Origin: Lachnospiraceae bacterium
GTDB lineage: Bacteria; Bacillota; Clostridia; Lachnospirales; Lachnospiraceae
DNA: 64,000 nt
Direction of reading: 5' to 3'
Assembly (NCBI GenBank): GCA_017500935.1
Contig: JAFVXW010000046.1
Coordinates: 62,001 to 126,000 of the forward strand
A program made the position numbers and the translations under genes. The notes under the pieces are model-generated. The model was not told the origin of the DNA, did not search any database, and worked only from the letters and a program-made list of their open reading frames with translations. Below, in pieces: positions 7,834 to 17,598 of this stretch. Each line of letters opens with the position of its first letter. Position 1 is the stretch's first letter.

Positions 7834-9945
7834 TCAGCCTTCTTCCGGTGTAAAAAGTACCTGCCGCTGTACAGTTTTTGTCACTCTGTTTCCGGGAATA
7901 TTGATGATCTCACCGTTTGCACCGGTCACTGTAGTGGCATTTTCTTCTGTCACAAACTGATAGGTGATCAATGCCGCCGGGTCACTGAGTCCATGCAGGT
8001 TCATGGTTGTGATCGGGAATGCATTGACTGTTGTTCTGTAGAACTCTGCACCGGACTGACCGGTAATGATCACAATACATTCGGTTCCTTCTTTATAGGA
8101 AGAATCCAGATCCACAGGACTGGTAATATGATCCGTAAACGCATAGGTTACAGCTTTGGGCCCCACACTGATACCGATATCCACAACGGTTCCCGGATCA
8201 AGAGGCATACCGGCGGTATAACTTGCATAGCATACTTTGCCGATACGGTTGGGATCTGCATCATTCATATCAGACTGCTGTCCAAGAGAAAGTCCTTTTT
8301 CGATCAGAACAGAAACTGCTGCATCGGGTTCCATACCAAGGATATCAGGCATGAGGATCTTATTATCTTCAGGACCGCTGCTGATTACGATCTGTACTGA
8401 CGTATTGAACGCCGCCTTGGAATTTCCTTCCGGATTCTGGGAAACCACTCTTCCCTTTTCCACAGAATCAGAAAAAGCTTCCAGCTTTTCCACGGTAAAT
8501 CCGCCCTGCTGCAGTGCCGCAACTGCCTCCGCTTCTGTCACGCCAAGCACGTAAGGCACAGGAATGCCTTTCTGACCGGCCTGATCGGTACTGACTGTCA
8601 GGATGACTTTGGCACCTTCATTCAAAGGCGTATTACTTTTGATATCCGATGAAATAACCTTGCCGGTTTCCACCGTTTCGGAAACTTCATAAACCACTTC
8701 CGGCCTCAGTCCCAGCTCTTTTAGCTTCACAACAGCTTCATTTTCGCTCATGCCGGTTACATCGATCATGGTAACTTTTTCCGAACGGACTGAAAAATCA
8801 AAAATGCCAACTGTTTTGCCTACTAAAAAGATGACTGCACAACCGATCAAAACCGCACCGATGATGGCAAGAAGTGTGGTGAGTCTTTCCATTCTGGAAT
8901 TATCATCATATTCTGCTTCTTCCGGCTCGTCATAAACCGCTGTCCGTTTCTTTTTGGATGTATTCTGACCGGTCTTTTTGACCTCAGAATTCTTTTTTAA
9001 GCGTATTTCCTGTTCTGCAGGCTCTGTTTTTTTGGCCTGTTTTTTGATCTGCTCCCGTTCCTGCGTGGTAACGGCACGGGTAGCACCGGACTCATCCGGG
9101 CTCTCAATGCGCACGAAATCTTCATCCGGGCTCATCAGCGCTCTTTTCAAGTCATCAATCAGCTCTACCACTGTGTGGTAACGTCTGTCAGGGCTTTTCT
9201 GTGTTGCTTTTAACACAATCTGCTCAACGCTGACCGGTATCTCGGAAACATATTCTCTGGGAGAGGGCATCTCTTCCTGAATATGCTTAATGGCAATGGC
9301 AACTGTGGTTTCTCCGTTAAAAGGAACGCGTCCGGTAAGCATTTCAAACAGGGTGATACCCATGGAATAGATGTCACTCTTTTCATCGCTGTAACCGCCT
9401 CTTGCCTGTTCCGGAGATGTATAGTGTACAGATCCCATCACATTGGATGTGATCGTATTGCTCGTTGCTGCTTTTGCGATACCAAAATCCGTCACCTTTA
9501 CTTTTCCGTCTTTGGAAATGATGATATTCTGCGGTTTGATATCTCTGTGAATAATGCGGTTTTTATGTGCCGCCTCAATACCCATGCACGCCTGGATCGC
9601 AATGCTTACCGCTTCCTTAAAGGAAAGACGCGCTTTTTTCTCAATGTATTTTTTAAGGGTAATTCCCTCTACCAGCTCCATAACGATGTAGTTGACGCCA
9701 TTTTCTTCCCCTACATCATATACATTTACAATATTGGGATGCATCAGGCTTGCTGCCGCCTGTGCCTCCGCCCGGAATTTGGATACAAAATTCGTATTCT
9801 CTGAAAATTCCTGTTTTAAAACTTTTACAGCCACATATCGGTTGAGTTTGTGACATTTGGCTTTATATACATCTGACATTCCTCCGGTACCGATCCGTTC
9901 CAGGATCTCATACCGGTCTCCCATCATCATACCAATTCTTATCAT
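7834..9945 (-). CDS. prkC: Serine/threonine protein kinase with PASTA repeats (PrkC/PknB/Stk1 type)
   Basis: 703 aa transmembrane kinase that senses peptidoglycan fragments and regulates wall synthesis, division or spore germination. The cytoplasmic kinase domain (about 11-270) has GTGGMSDVY, the ATP-binding lysine in VAVKVLK (K41), the catalytic HRDIKPQN (D135) and DFG (D153). After a charged juxtamembrane linker there is one membrane span near 352-374. Three extracellular PASTA repeats follow (roughly 380-445, 446-515, 516-590), then about 110 extra C-terminal residues not explained by PASTA. ATG at 9945 overlaps the phosphatase stop (ATGA), indicating translational coupling of the antagonistic pair. 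Confidence 0.97.
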   Translation of the reverse strand: MIRIGMMMGDRYEILERIGTGGMSDVYKAKCHKLNRYVAVKVLKQEFSENTNFVSKFRAEAQAAASLMHPNIVNVYDVGEENGVNYIVMELVEGITLKKYIEKKARLSFKEAVSIAIQACMGIEAAHKNRIIHRDIKPQNIIISKDGKVKVTDFGIAKAATSNTITSNVMGSVHYTSPEQARGGYSDEKSDIYSMGITLFEMLTGRVPFNGETTVAIAIKHIQEEMPSPREYVSEIPVSVEQIVLKATQKSPDRRYHTVVELIDDLKRALMSPDEDFVRIESPDESGATRAVTTQEREQIKKQAKKTEPAEQEIRLKKNSEVKKTGQNTSKKKRTAVYDEPEEAEYDDNSRMERLTTLLAIIGAVLIGCAVIFLVGKTVGIFDFSVRSEKVTMIDVTGMSENEAVVKLKELGLRPEVVYEVSETVETGKVISSDIKSNTPLNEGAKVILTVSTDQAGQKGIPVPYVLGVTEAEAVAALQQGGFTVEKLEAFSDSVEKGRVVSQNPEGNSKAAFNTSVQIVISSGPEDNKILMPDILGMEPDAAVSVLIEKGLSLGQQSDMNDADPNRIGKVCYASYTAGMPLDPGTVVDIGISVGPKAVTYAFTDHITSPVDLDSSYKEGTECIVIITGQSGAEFYRTTVNAFPITTMNLHGLSDPAALITYQFVTEENATTVTGANGEIINIPGNRVTKTVQRQVLFTPEEG

Positions 9946-10685
9946 CGGCTCACCTCGTCAGAAAACGGTTCCAAAATAATAACCGCGATATTGTCCTTTC
10001 CCCCATTATCATTTGCAGCCGCTACCAGTGCGCACACTCTCTGTTCCACACTTCCCTCTGATTCTGCCATCTGCCGGATCTGTTCATCCTCCAGCATATT
10101 GGTCAATCCGTCGGAACACAAAAGAACCTTATCCTTTTGCTCCAACACAGTCAGAAAACAATCCACCTTCAGGTCGTCTTCCACACCCACGGCTCTGGTG
10201 ATGATGTTCTTATCCGGATGTTTTCTTGCCTGCTCTTTGCTGATACCGCCAAAACGGACCATTTCCTCAACAAGGGAATGATCCTGTGTAATCTGTCTGA
10301 TTTCTCTGTCATTTGTGATATATAAACGGCTGTCCCCAACATTGGCAACAGTCAGTGTGTTCCCCTTACATACTGCCGCCACAACCGTTGTTCCCATGCC
10401 AAAAAGACGTTCATCTTCATTCGCTGTCTTTTTGATCGTATCATTGGCACAGCGTATTGCCCTGACCAGAATATCTGAAATATCTTCTTCTTTTGCTTCC
10501 ATCACTTCCGACAGGATCGTCTCGACCGCCATCCTGGAAGCGTAGCCGCCGCCGTTGTGACCGCCCATGCCATCTGCCACAATAAACAGATTGGGCAGTT
10601 TTCCCACCGGTTCAAGCGTCATATATGCATAATCCTGGTTCAGCGACCGTTTTCTGCCGATATCGGTAATCGCATACGCTTTCAT
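9942..10685 (-). CDS. prpC: PP2C-family protein phosphatase (PrpC/Stp)
   Basis: 247 aa PPM/PP2C metal-dependent phosphatase that reverses phosphorylation by the adjacent PASTA kinase. Family motifs are visible in order: RSLNQDY, VADGMGGHNGG (metal-binding Asp), GTTVVAA, VGDSRLY, CSDGLTNML and GGKDNIAVI. It overlaps both neighbours by 4 bp (ATGA junctions with rlmN and prkC), a strong sign of one operon with coupled translation. The order rsmB-rlmN-prpC-prkC-rsgA is the standard Firmicutes arrangement. Confidence 0.97.
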   Translation of the reverse strand: MKAYAITDIGRKRSLNQDYAYMTLEPVGKLPNLFIVADGMGGHNGGGYASRMAVETILSEVMEAKEEDISDILVRAIRCANDTIKKTANEDERLFGMGTTVVAAVCKGNTLTVANVGDSRLYITNDREIRQITQDHSLVEEMVRFGGISKEQARKHPDKNIITRAVGVEDDLKVDCFLTVLEQKDKVLLCSDGLTNMLEDEQIRQMAESEGSVEQRVCALVAAANDNGGKDNIAVIILEPFSDEVSR

Positions 10686-11731
10686 TCCTGCGTTCCGCCT
10701 TTCCTGCCGTCTATCAGATGTCTGCGTCTTAACTGTCCGCAGGCACCGTCGATATCCCGGCCCATTTCTCTTCTAATTGTACAGGCTATCTGTTTTTTTT
10801 CAAGTTTATTTTTAAATACAAGGATTGCCTGCTGGTCAGACTGTACAAAGTCTCTTTCCTTGATGGGATTGACCGGAATCAGGTTCACATGACAGCACTG
10901 CTTCTTTGCAAGTGCGATCAGCTCCTGTGCATCCTCTGCCGTGTCATTGACACCGCCCACCAGACTGTATTCAAAGGTCAGTCTTCTGCCGGTCTGCTCA
11001 AAATAATACTGACAGGCATCCATCAGCTCGCTGATGCTGTAGCGATTGGCAATGGGCATCAGCTTCTTTCGCTTTTCATCCGTAGTCGCATGCAAAGAAA
11101 GCGCCAGTGTGATCTGCAGCTTTTCATCCGCCAGTTTTCTCATCTGCGGAACAAGACCGCAGGTAGACACTGTCACGTTGCGCTGGCTGATATTCAGACC
11201 GTTTTCATCGGTTAAAAGCCGGATAAACCGAAGCAGATTGTCATAGTTATCCATAGGTTCGCCGGTTCCCATCACCACCACATTGCTGATGCGTTCCCCG
11301 ATATCTGCGCTGATGCGGTAAATCTGATCCAGCATCTCGGAAGGCCAAAGATTTCTCTCCAGGCCGTCCAGCGTGGAAGCACAGAACTTACAGCCCATAC
11401 GGCATCCGACCTGCGAGGAAATACATACGGAATTACCGTGTTTGTAGCGCATCAGAACACTTTCCACCAGATTGCCGTCGGAGAGCGCAAACAGATATTT
11501 TTTGGTGCCGTCAATGGCAGAAGTCTGCACCTGTACAAGTTCCAGGGAAGTATAGGGATATTCTTCCTTTAAACGTGCCCGGAAAGCGGCCGAAAGATTT
11601 GTCATTTCCTCATATCCTGCCGCCAGCTTTACATGCATCCAGTCATAGAGCTGTTTTGCGCGGAACGGCTTTTCTCCCAGCTTAGAAACCTCAGTCTTTA
11701 ATTCATCCAGTGTCAGTGACTTAATGTCCAT
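10682..11731 (-). CDS. rlmN: 23S rRNA/tRNA (adenine-C2)-methyltransferase RlmN
   Basis: Radical-SAM enzyme that methylates C2 of A2503 in 23S rRNA and A37 in some tRNAs, 349 aa. The [4Fe-4S]/SAM motif CxxxCxxC is present as CRMGCKFC (C110, C114, C117). GTGEPMDNYDN is the family's SAM-binding signature, and the C-terminal region RREMGRDIDGACGQL supplies the resolving cysteine that helps mark RlmN/Cfr-class enzymes. It starts inside the 3' end of rsmB (11 bp overlap) with GAGGAGA as SD and overlaps prpC by 4 bp. Confidence 0.97.
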   Translation of the reverse strand: MDIKSLTLDELKTEVSKLGEKPFRAKQLYDWMHVKLAAGYEEMTNLSAAFRARLKEEYPYTSLELVQVQTSAIDGTKKYLFALSDGNLVESVLMRYKHGNSVCISSQVGCRMGCKFCASTLDGLERNLWPSEMLDQIYRISADIGERISNVVVMGTGEPMDNYDNLLRFIRLLTDENGLNISQRNVTVSTCGLVPQMRKLADEKLQITLALSLHATTDEKRKKLMPIANRYSISELMDACQYYFEQTGRRLTFEYSLVGGVNDTAEDAQELIALAKKQCCHVNLIPVNPIKERDFVQSDQQAILVFKNKLEKKQIACTIRREMGRDIDGACGQLRRRHLIDGRKGGTQE

Positions 11732-13115
11732 TCTTTCTCCTCAGTCTTGCCATAAAAAATCCATCTGTATCGTATTCGCCCAAAAACAGCTGGCAAAAGC
11801 CCTTTTTGGTCTGTTCATCATGCAGACATACCGGAAGATACGCATCCAGGCTTTCGGCCTCAAAAGGATACCTTTCCATTATATATGCCGCCATTTTTTC
11901 ATTTTCATCCGGATTTACCGTGCAGGTGGAATACAAAAGAACACCGCCCGGCTTCACATACCGCCATGCTGTATCCAGAATTTCTTTCTGCAGCTGCACA
12001 AGCTTTTCCAGTCCCTCCTGTGTGGTACGGTAACGGATCTCTTTTTTTCTGCCGATCACGCCAAGTCCGGAACAGGGAACATCTGCCAGCACCACGTCTG
12101 CCCAGCCTTCCATTTCCGGCACAAATTCACGCGCATCCTGCACTCTGCATTCTGTCCGGTCAAAACCGGTTCTTTGCAGATTTTCTTCAATTCTGTATAT
12201 CTTAGCCTCGCTGACATCACAGCTGATCAGTTTGCTGTCAGGCCGCCGGTTTTTATCTGTTTCTTCTGCATTTTCATAACAGTTAAGCTTATCTGCCGCA
12301 GACATGCTCTTTCCGCCCGGTGCTGCACAGATATCCAAAACCTTCATGCCGGGTCTGATTCCGGCCGCCTCCACAGCCAGCATACTGCTGACATCCTGCA
12401 CCCAGAAAAGTCCCTCTTCATATCCGGGAAGACTGCCCACACCGTCTGCGCCTTCTGCCACATAAGCATAAGGAAGCACTTTGTGCTGCATGATCCTGAC
12501 TTTGGTATCTGCAATGGCTTTTACCGCATCTGCGATCGCCTTCTCACCCAAAGACTGTTTAAAATGCAAAGTCAGGGGACGCACTTTTACGGATTCTTCC
12601 AGCATACCAAGTGTACGCTTATATCCGTAATCTGCGATCCATTTTTCCACCAGCCACACAGGCACAGAATAACGGACGCTTAAAAATACCGCCGGTTCCT
12701 TTTTTTCATCCGGCCATACAATGCTTTCCCTGTTTTTTGCTACTGAGCGCAGCACACCGTTTACAAACCCGGAAAGGGTGGAAAAACCGCGTTTTTTTGC
12801 CAGCTTCACCGCCTCATTGCAGGCTGCGGAATCCGGCACGCCTTCCATATATAAGATCTGATAGACACCGATGCGCATAAGGCAGCGGATCAGGGGCTTC
12901 ATCTTCTTTACCGGTGTTTTGGAAAAACATCCCAGCACATAATCCAGTGTGATCTGCCGTTCCATCACGCCTTCTGTCAGACGCTTGAAAAAAGCCTTGT
13001 CACGGGGATCTTCATAATCATATTTTTCCAGTACATCCTTTACCAGATTGGTGCTTAAACTCTGGTTTTTTTCCGCTTCCAAAAGCACATCCAGTGCAAG
13101 TTCTCTTGTATTCAT
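11721..13115 (-). CDS. rsmB: 16S rRNA (cytosine967-C5)-methyltransferase RsmB
   Basis: 464 aa enzyme (Sun/Fmu family). The N-terminal third is a NusB-like RNA-binding domain (LALDVLLEAEKNQSLS, then YQILYMEGVPDSAACNEAV). The rest is a Rossmann methyltransferase with the SAM loop DICAAPGGKSM, DVPCSGLG holding one key cysteine, and YSTCTVNPDENE holding the catalytic cysteine, the two-cysteine arrangement of m5C methyltransferases. Part of the operon; starts 11 bp after the metallopeptidase gene. Confidence 0.97.
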   Translation of the reverse strand: MNTRELALDVLLEAEKNQSLSTNLVKDVLEKYDYEDPRDKAFFKRLTEGVMERQITLDYVLGCFSKTPVKKMKPLIRCLMRIGVYQILYMEGVPDSAACNEAVKLAKKRGFSTLSGFVNGVLRSVAKNRESIVWPDEKKEPAVFLSVRYSVPVWLVEKWIADYGYKRTLGMLEESVKVRPLTLHFKQSLGEKAIADAVKAIADTKVRIMQHKVLPYAYVAEGADGVGSLPGYEEGLFWVQDVSSMLAVEAAGIRPGMKVLDICAAPGGKSMSAADKLNCYENAEETDKNRRPDSKLISCDVSEAKIYRIEENLQRTGFDRTECRVQDAREFVPEMEGWADVVLADVPCSGLGVIGRKKEIRYRTTQEGLEKLVQLQKEILDTAWRYVKPGGVLLYSTCTVNPDENEKMAAYIMERYPFEAESLDAYLPVCLHDEQTKKGFCQLFLGEYDTDGFFMARLRRKNGH

Positions 13116-13126
13116 TCCTTATTTCC

Positions 13127-13861
13127 TTAATCATCATTCCTTCTGCGGGTAAGCAGGATCAGACGCAGAAGGTTCAATACGGAAGCAGCAGCCGCAGCCA
13201 CATAGGTCATCGCAGCTGCCCGCAGCACTTTCCGGCTGTGCTGTGTTTCTTCACTTCTTAAAATACCGTAATCAGAAAGCATGGCAAGCGCTCTTTTGCT
13301 GGCATCAAACTCTACCGGCAGTGTCACGATCTGAAATGCCACAGCCAGCAAAAATACCCAGATACCAATCCGCATCAGCAGATCTCCCGTTCCAAAGACA
13401 AGACCAAGCATAAAGATCGGCAGACCAAACTGTGAGCCAAAATTTGCCAGCGGTGCCAGTTTGGACCGGATCACCAGCGGGCTGTAGCTTTCACTGTGCT
13501 GGATCGCATGGCCGCATTCATGGGCTGCTACGCCGATGGCTGCCACACTGGGAGAGCTGTAAGTGGAATCGGACAGACGAAGCACCTTGGTTCTGGGATC
13601 ATAATGATCAGTCAGATTGCCGGAAACATGCTCAATGCGCACATCATACAGACCGTTTCTGTCCAGAATCCTTCTTGCCGCCTGTGCGCCGCTCATACCG
13701 GCGGTGGAACGGATTTTTGCATACTTGTTAAAGGTGGAACTGACCATTGAGCTTGCCAGCAAGGAAAGCAGCGCGCCGATCAGCACCAGCAGATACGTGA
13801 AATCAAACCCGTATCCGTAACCATAAGAGCTGTAACCATAATATGCCAAAACCGTATTCAA
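13127..13861 (-). CDS. Membrane zinc metallopeptidase, YugP family
   Basis: 244 aa integral membrane protein with the zinc-metalloprotease motif HECGHAIQH near residue 112. A hydrophobic N-terminal segment (YLLVLIGALLSLLASSMVSS) and further membrane segments after the motif fit the YugP-like family. The Tyr/Gly-rich start (YYGYSSYGYGYGFDF) is typical of the family. Substrate unknown. The start is a TTG at 13861 that overlaps the fmt stop (TTGA), so translation is probably coupled. This gene is an extra member compared with the B. subtilis version of the operon. Confidence 0.9.
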   Translation of the reverse strand: MNTVLAYYGYSSYGYGYGFDFTYLLVLIGALLSLLASSMVSSTFNKYAKIRSTAGMSGAQAARRILDRNGLYDVRIEHVSGNLTDHYDPRTKVLRLSDSTYSSPSVAAIGVAAHECGHAIQHSESYSPLVIRSKLAPLANFGSQFGLPIFMLGLVFGTGDLLMRIGIWVFLLAVAFQIVTLPVEFDASKRALAMLSDYGILRSEETQHSRKVLRAAAMTYVAAAAASVLNLLRLILLTRRRNDD

Positions 13862-14787
13862 CCTATCACATCACCTTTCTCAATTTTGTTTCCAAGAAGG
13901 AAATCCTTGACCTGCATTCTTTTTTTGCCTTCCAGCTGCACAGAAATAAGTGCCAGCTGACCGCTGCCGCAGTTGACACAGACGGAATCCTTGGTCACGC
14001 AGCTTACAGTTCCGGGAAGCCCGTCAGATTCTGCCTCTGTCACTTTGGCTTCCCAGATTTTTAATGTTTTGCCGTTTAACATGGTATAAGCACTGGGCCA
14101 GGGATTTAATCCACGGATCAGACGTTCAATTTTGACCGCCTCATCATTCCAGTTGATCTGTCCTTGTGCTTTTGTCAGCATTTTTGCATAGCAGCTTAAA
14201 GAATCATCCTGCTTTTTGGGTGTTAATTCCCCTTTTTCCAGCTTTTCCAGCGCTTCCACAATAAGTTCAGAGCCCATCACCGCCAGCTTGTCAAACAAAG
14301 AGCCGCCGGTTTCATCGTCGGCAATGACCATTTCTCTTTTTAAGAGCATATCGCCGGTGTCAATGCCTGCATCCATCTGCATGATGGTAACACCGGTCTT
14401 TTCCTCACCGTCAAGGATCGCCCACTGGATGGGCGCAGAACCGCGATATTTGGGAAGCAGGGATGCATGGATGTTCAGGCAGCCGTAACGGGGGATATCC
14501 AGAATCTCCTGAGATAAAATCTGTCCGAAAGCAGCCACCACATAGACATCTGCTTCATATTCCTTTAACTGTGCAACCGCTTCTGCTGTTTTGATCTTTA
14601 CAGGAGTCAGCACCGGAATGCCGTATTCCATTGCACACTCCTTTACCGGCGTGGAAACCAGCTTGCCGCTGCGTCCCTTTGCTTTATCGGGCTGTGTCAC
14701 AACAGCAGTCACGGTATGTCCGGCTTCGATCAGCGCTTTTAAAGGTCCCACGGAAAAATCCGGGGTTCCCATATATACGATCTTCAT
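13858..14787 (-). CDS. fmt: Methionyl-tRNA formyltransferase
   Basis: Formylates initiator Met-tRNA using 10-formyl-tetrahydrofolate; 309 aa. N-terminal formyltransferase domain begins MKIVYMGTPDF and contains the catalytic region CLNIHASLLPKYRGSAPIQW and GVTIMQMDAGIDTGD. The C-terminal tRNA-binding OB-like domain follows (about 205-309, e.g. LIRGLNPWPSAYT). It sits beside def, whose product removes the same formyl group, the usual fmt-def pairing. AGGAGACTGGTT precedes ATG at 14787. Confidence 0.97.
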   Translation of the reverse strand: MKIVYMGTPDFSVGPLKALIEAGHTVTAVVTQPDKAKGRSGKLVSTPVKECAMEYGIPVLTPVKIKTAEAVAQLKEYEADVYVVAAFGQILSQEILDIPRYGCLNIHASLLPKYRGSAPIQWAILDGEEKTGVTIMQMDAGIDTGDMLLKREMVIADDETGGSLFDKLAVMGSELIVEALEKLEKGELTPKKQDDSLSCYAKMLTKAQGQINWNDEAVKIERLIRGLNPWPSAYTMLNGKTLKIWEAKVTEAESDGLPGTVSCVTKDSVCVNCGSGQLALISVQLEGKKRMQVKDFLLGNKIEKGDVIG

Positions 14788-14799
14788 AACCAGTCTCCT

Positions 14800-15309
14800 T
14801 TAGTTTTCTTCGAGAAATTCTTCAAAATCTTCCATGTCTGCATAGTAATCTTCGGTTGCCATCAGATTACCCTCTACTTTTTCCACATACAGATGTCCGT
14901 CCAGATGATCTAACTCATGGCAGATCGCGCGTGCCATCAGTTCGGTTGCCTCGATTTCAAATTCTTCCATGTTTTCATCAAACGCAACGGCTCTTACATA
15001 GTTGGGACGGGTTACAGTGCCGGTTTTGCCGGGCACGGACAGACAGCCTTCTCCGCCGGTCTGTTCGCCGGAGGTTTCAAGAATGCGGGGATTGATCATG
15101 ATCACCAGATCCTCACCTGTGGTGTCGATGACTACGATACGTTTTAAAATGCCCACCTGGGGAGCTGCAAGACCTACTCCGTTTGCATCGTACATGGTGT
15201 CGATCATATCTTCGATCAGCTCCATTGTGCGGGGAGTCATTTCTTTTACTTCTTTACAGATTTTGCCCAGTACGGGATCGCCCTGTGTTCTGATTTTGCG
15301 GATTGCCAT
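14800..15309 (-). CDS. def: Peptide deformylase
   Basis: 169 aa metalloenzyme removing N-formyl from nascent proteins. All three active-site motifs are present: GVGLAAPQVG, EGCLSVPG (metal-binding Cys) and HELDHLDG (two metal His and catalytic Glu). The protein lacks the insertions of type II deformylases and ends in an acidic tail. It is between priA and fmt, 12 bp before fmt. SD AGAAGGAG. Confidence 0.97.
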   Translation of the reverse strand: MAIRKIRTQGDPVLGKICKEVKEMTPRTMELIEDMIDTMYDANGVGLAAPQVGILKRIVVIDTTGEDLVIMINPRILETSGEQTGGEGCLSVPGKTGTVTRPNYVRAVAFDENMEEFEIEATELMARAICHELDHLDGHLYVEKVEGNLMATEDYYADMEDFEEFLEEN

Positions 15310-15339
15310 TTTGTACTCCTTCTGCCGCCATTTTGCGGC

Positions 15340-17598
15340 TTACCATGTATTTACCGGATCAAAATCAAACTGACACATGCCCTTTGCATCTTTTTGCAGT
15401 GTGCGCTGTTTTTCGATATGATCCTTTATCTTAACCAGTTTCTGATAATCTTTATGCTTGATATAAACACCGTAACGATAGATATCGTTGATTTTGCCGA
15501 CTGCTGCCGGTGCAGGCCCGATCAGTACGGCATCTGCCCAGCTGTTTTTGTCAATGACTGTTTTGGCCCATTCTGCAGCCTGCGCAGCGGCCAGCTGTGC
15601 CTGTGCTTCTATGGGCGCACTCAAAAGCACTGCCAGCAAATGGGATGCCGGCGGATAGGAAAGAAGCTGTCTGTACAGCAGTTCTTCCTCAAAAAAGCCT
15701 TCGTAATCGGCTTTTTTTGCATACTGCACACTGTAATGCTCCGGCTGATAGGTCTGCAGCACCACTTCGCCGGGCTTTGTACCCCTTCCGGCTCTTCCTG
15801 CCGCCTGGGTCAGCAGCTGAAAGGTCCTCTCCCCTGCCCGGTAATCGTTGACAGAAAGGGAAAGATCGGCTGCCAGCACGCCAACCAGCGTCACATCAGG
15901 AAAATCATGTCCTTTTACGATCATCTGTGTTCCCACCAGAATGTCCGCTTCCTTATTGGCAAACGCCGACAGGATTTTTTCATAACTTTCTTTCGTGCGG
16001 GTGGTATCTGCATCCATGCGAAGCACCTTTGCCTGCGGATACAGTCTTTTAAGCTGTTCTTCTATCGCTTCCGTTCCGGCCTTAAAGCCCAGAATATAGC
16101 GTGAGCCGCAGGACGGACACAGCTTTACTGCAGGAATGGTATAGCCGCAGTAATGGCAGACAAGCGTGCCGTTTTTGTGTTCGGAAAGCGACACATCGCA
16201 GTGCGGACACTTGCACACATAACCGCAGGCTCTGCAGGAGACAAATCCCGCATATCCGCGGCGGTTTAAAAAAAGCATGGTCTGCTCGCCGTCTTTGAGC
16301 CTCTGCTCCATTTTTTCCTGCAGCCTGCGTGAAAAAATGCTTCTGTTTCCCTCTTTTAACTCCCTGCGCAGATCCTCCACATAAACTTTTGGAAGCTGTC
16401 CGCCGGTCAGACGTTCCTTTAAGGTAAACAGCAAAAACTCGCCCTGTCTGGCTCTTGCATAACTTTCCAGGGAAGGCGTTGCCGATCCCATCACCACCTG
16501 GGCGCCGTGAAGCTCTGCCAGCTTCAATGCTGTTTCTCTGGCATGGTATCTGGGCATCGTTTCACTTTTGTAACTGTTTTCATGCTCTTCGTCGATCAGG
16601 ATCATGCCAAGCCTTGGAAATGGTGTAAACAGTGCCGATCTGGGGCCGATGATCACATCGATCTCACCGCGTCTTGCCCGTTCACACTGATCCTGCTTTT
16701 CACCGGGGCTTAAGGTGGAATTGATCACTGAAACCCGGTCTCCAAATCTGCCGTAAAAACGCATCAGCGTCTGATAGGTAAGGGCAATCTCCGGAATCAG
16801 CACGATTGCCTGTTTTCCTCTTTTTAGAATACCCTCGATCAGGGCAAGATAAACCTCTGTTTTGCCGCTTCCCGTGATTCCGTGGATCAATGCCGGTGTT
16901 GTCACGCCGCTGTCTTCATTCTGCAGAATCCTTGTGACGATCTCCTGCTGTTTTTTACTCAAAAGCTTTGGAGGTGCCGTGTAATCTCCCAGTTTTACAG
17001 GGTTTCGCAGCACGGTTTTGGAATCCTGTGCAATGATGCCGTTTTCCTGCAGTCCCTTTAAGGTCGCTGCCGGAATGGCAAGCTTTTGCGTCACCAGCTC
17101 TCTTGGTAAAACCGGTGATTGGATCAGCTCTGTCAAAAGTCTTGCTTTGGCTTTCTGGTGCTTTCGTTCGTATTCACTTAAAAGTACCTGTGCCTGCTCT
17201 TTATCGACTAACAGACGTATTTCTTTTTTTTCCTTTGCCGCAGCCTTTGTGCGGGCAGGAAGCACTGTTTTTAGAGCCTGGATCATAGTGGAGCCATACT
17301 GCTGCTTCATCCAGGCAGCCAGTGCGATCATTTTTTCCCGAGGATCCTGCACGCCATCCTGCGTGCCCCCGGTCACAGTCAGACTGTGAATGTATTTCAT
17401 TTTTTCCGGCGGATAGTCCGACTCATCAGTCAGCTCTGTCACATAACCGGTGCGCAGGGTATTTCCTGTTCCAAAGGGGATCTGCACCCGCATTCCGGGC
17501 TGCAGCACATCCTGCAAAGCGTCCGGCACACGGTAACCAAAGGGCCGGTCCACTTTTTCATGGGAAATATCCACGATCACATTTGCGTATTTACTCAA
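15340..17598 (-). CDS. priA: Primosomal replication-restart helicase PriA
   Basis: 752 aa superfamily-2 helicase that recognises stalled forks and reloads the replisome. In order: an N-terminal DNA-binding domain (about 1-190), helicase lobe 1 with Walker A GITGSGKTEVY and the Walker B variant LIDEEHENSY, a zinc region with eight cysteines (from CRACGYVCKCPHC to CPSCGS, about residues 455-500), and lobe 2 (GTQMIVKGHDFPDVTLVG, AAGRAGRG). The start is a TTG at 17598 inside the end of murE (8 bp overlap). Normal length for the family. Confidence 0.97.
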   Translation of the reverse strand: MSKYANVIVDISHEKVDRPFGYRVPDALQDVLQPGMRVQIPFGTGNTLRTGYVTELTDESDYPPEKMKYIHSLTVTGGTQDGVQDPREKMIALAAWMKQQYGSTMIQALKTVLPARTKAAAKEKKEIRLLVDKEQAQVLLSEYERKHQKAKARLLTELIQSPVLPRELVTQKLAIPAATLKGLQENGIIAQDSKTVLRNPVKLGDYTAPPKLLSKKQQEIVTRILQNEDSGVTTPALIHGITGSGKTEVYLALIEGILKRGKQAIVLIPEIALTYQTLMRFYGRFGDRVSVINSTLSPGEKQDQCERARRGEIDVIIGPRSALFTPFPRLGMILIDEEHENSYKSETMPRYHARETALKLAELHGAQVVMGSATPSLESYARARQGEFLLFTLKERLTGGQLPKVYVEDLRRELKEGNRSIFSRRLQEKMEQRLKDGEQTMLFLNRRGYAGFVSCRACGYVCKCPHCDVSLSEHKNGTLVCHYCGYTIPAVKLCPSCGSRYILGFKAGTEAIEEQLKRLYPQAKVLRMDADTTRTKESYEKILSAFANKEADILVGTQMIVKGHDFPDVTLVGVLAADLSLSVNDYRAGERTFQLLTQAAGRAGRGTKPGEVVLQTYQPEHYSVQYAKKADYEGFFEEELLYRQLLSYPPASHLLAVLLSAPIEAQAQLAAAQAAEWAKTVIDKNSWADAVLIGPAPAAVGKINDIYRYGVYIKHKDYQKLVKIKDHIEKQRTLQKDAKGMCQFDFDPVNTW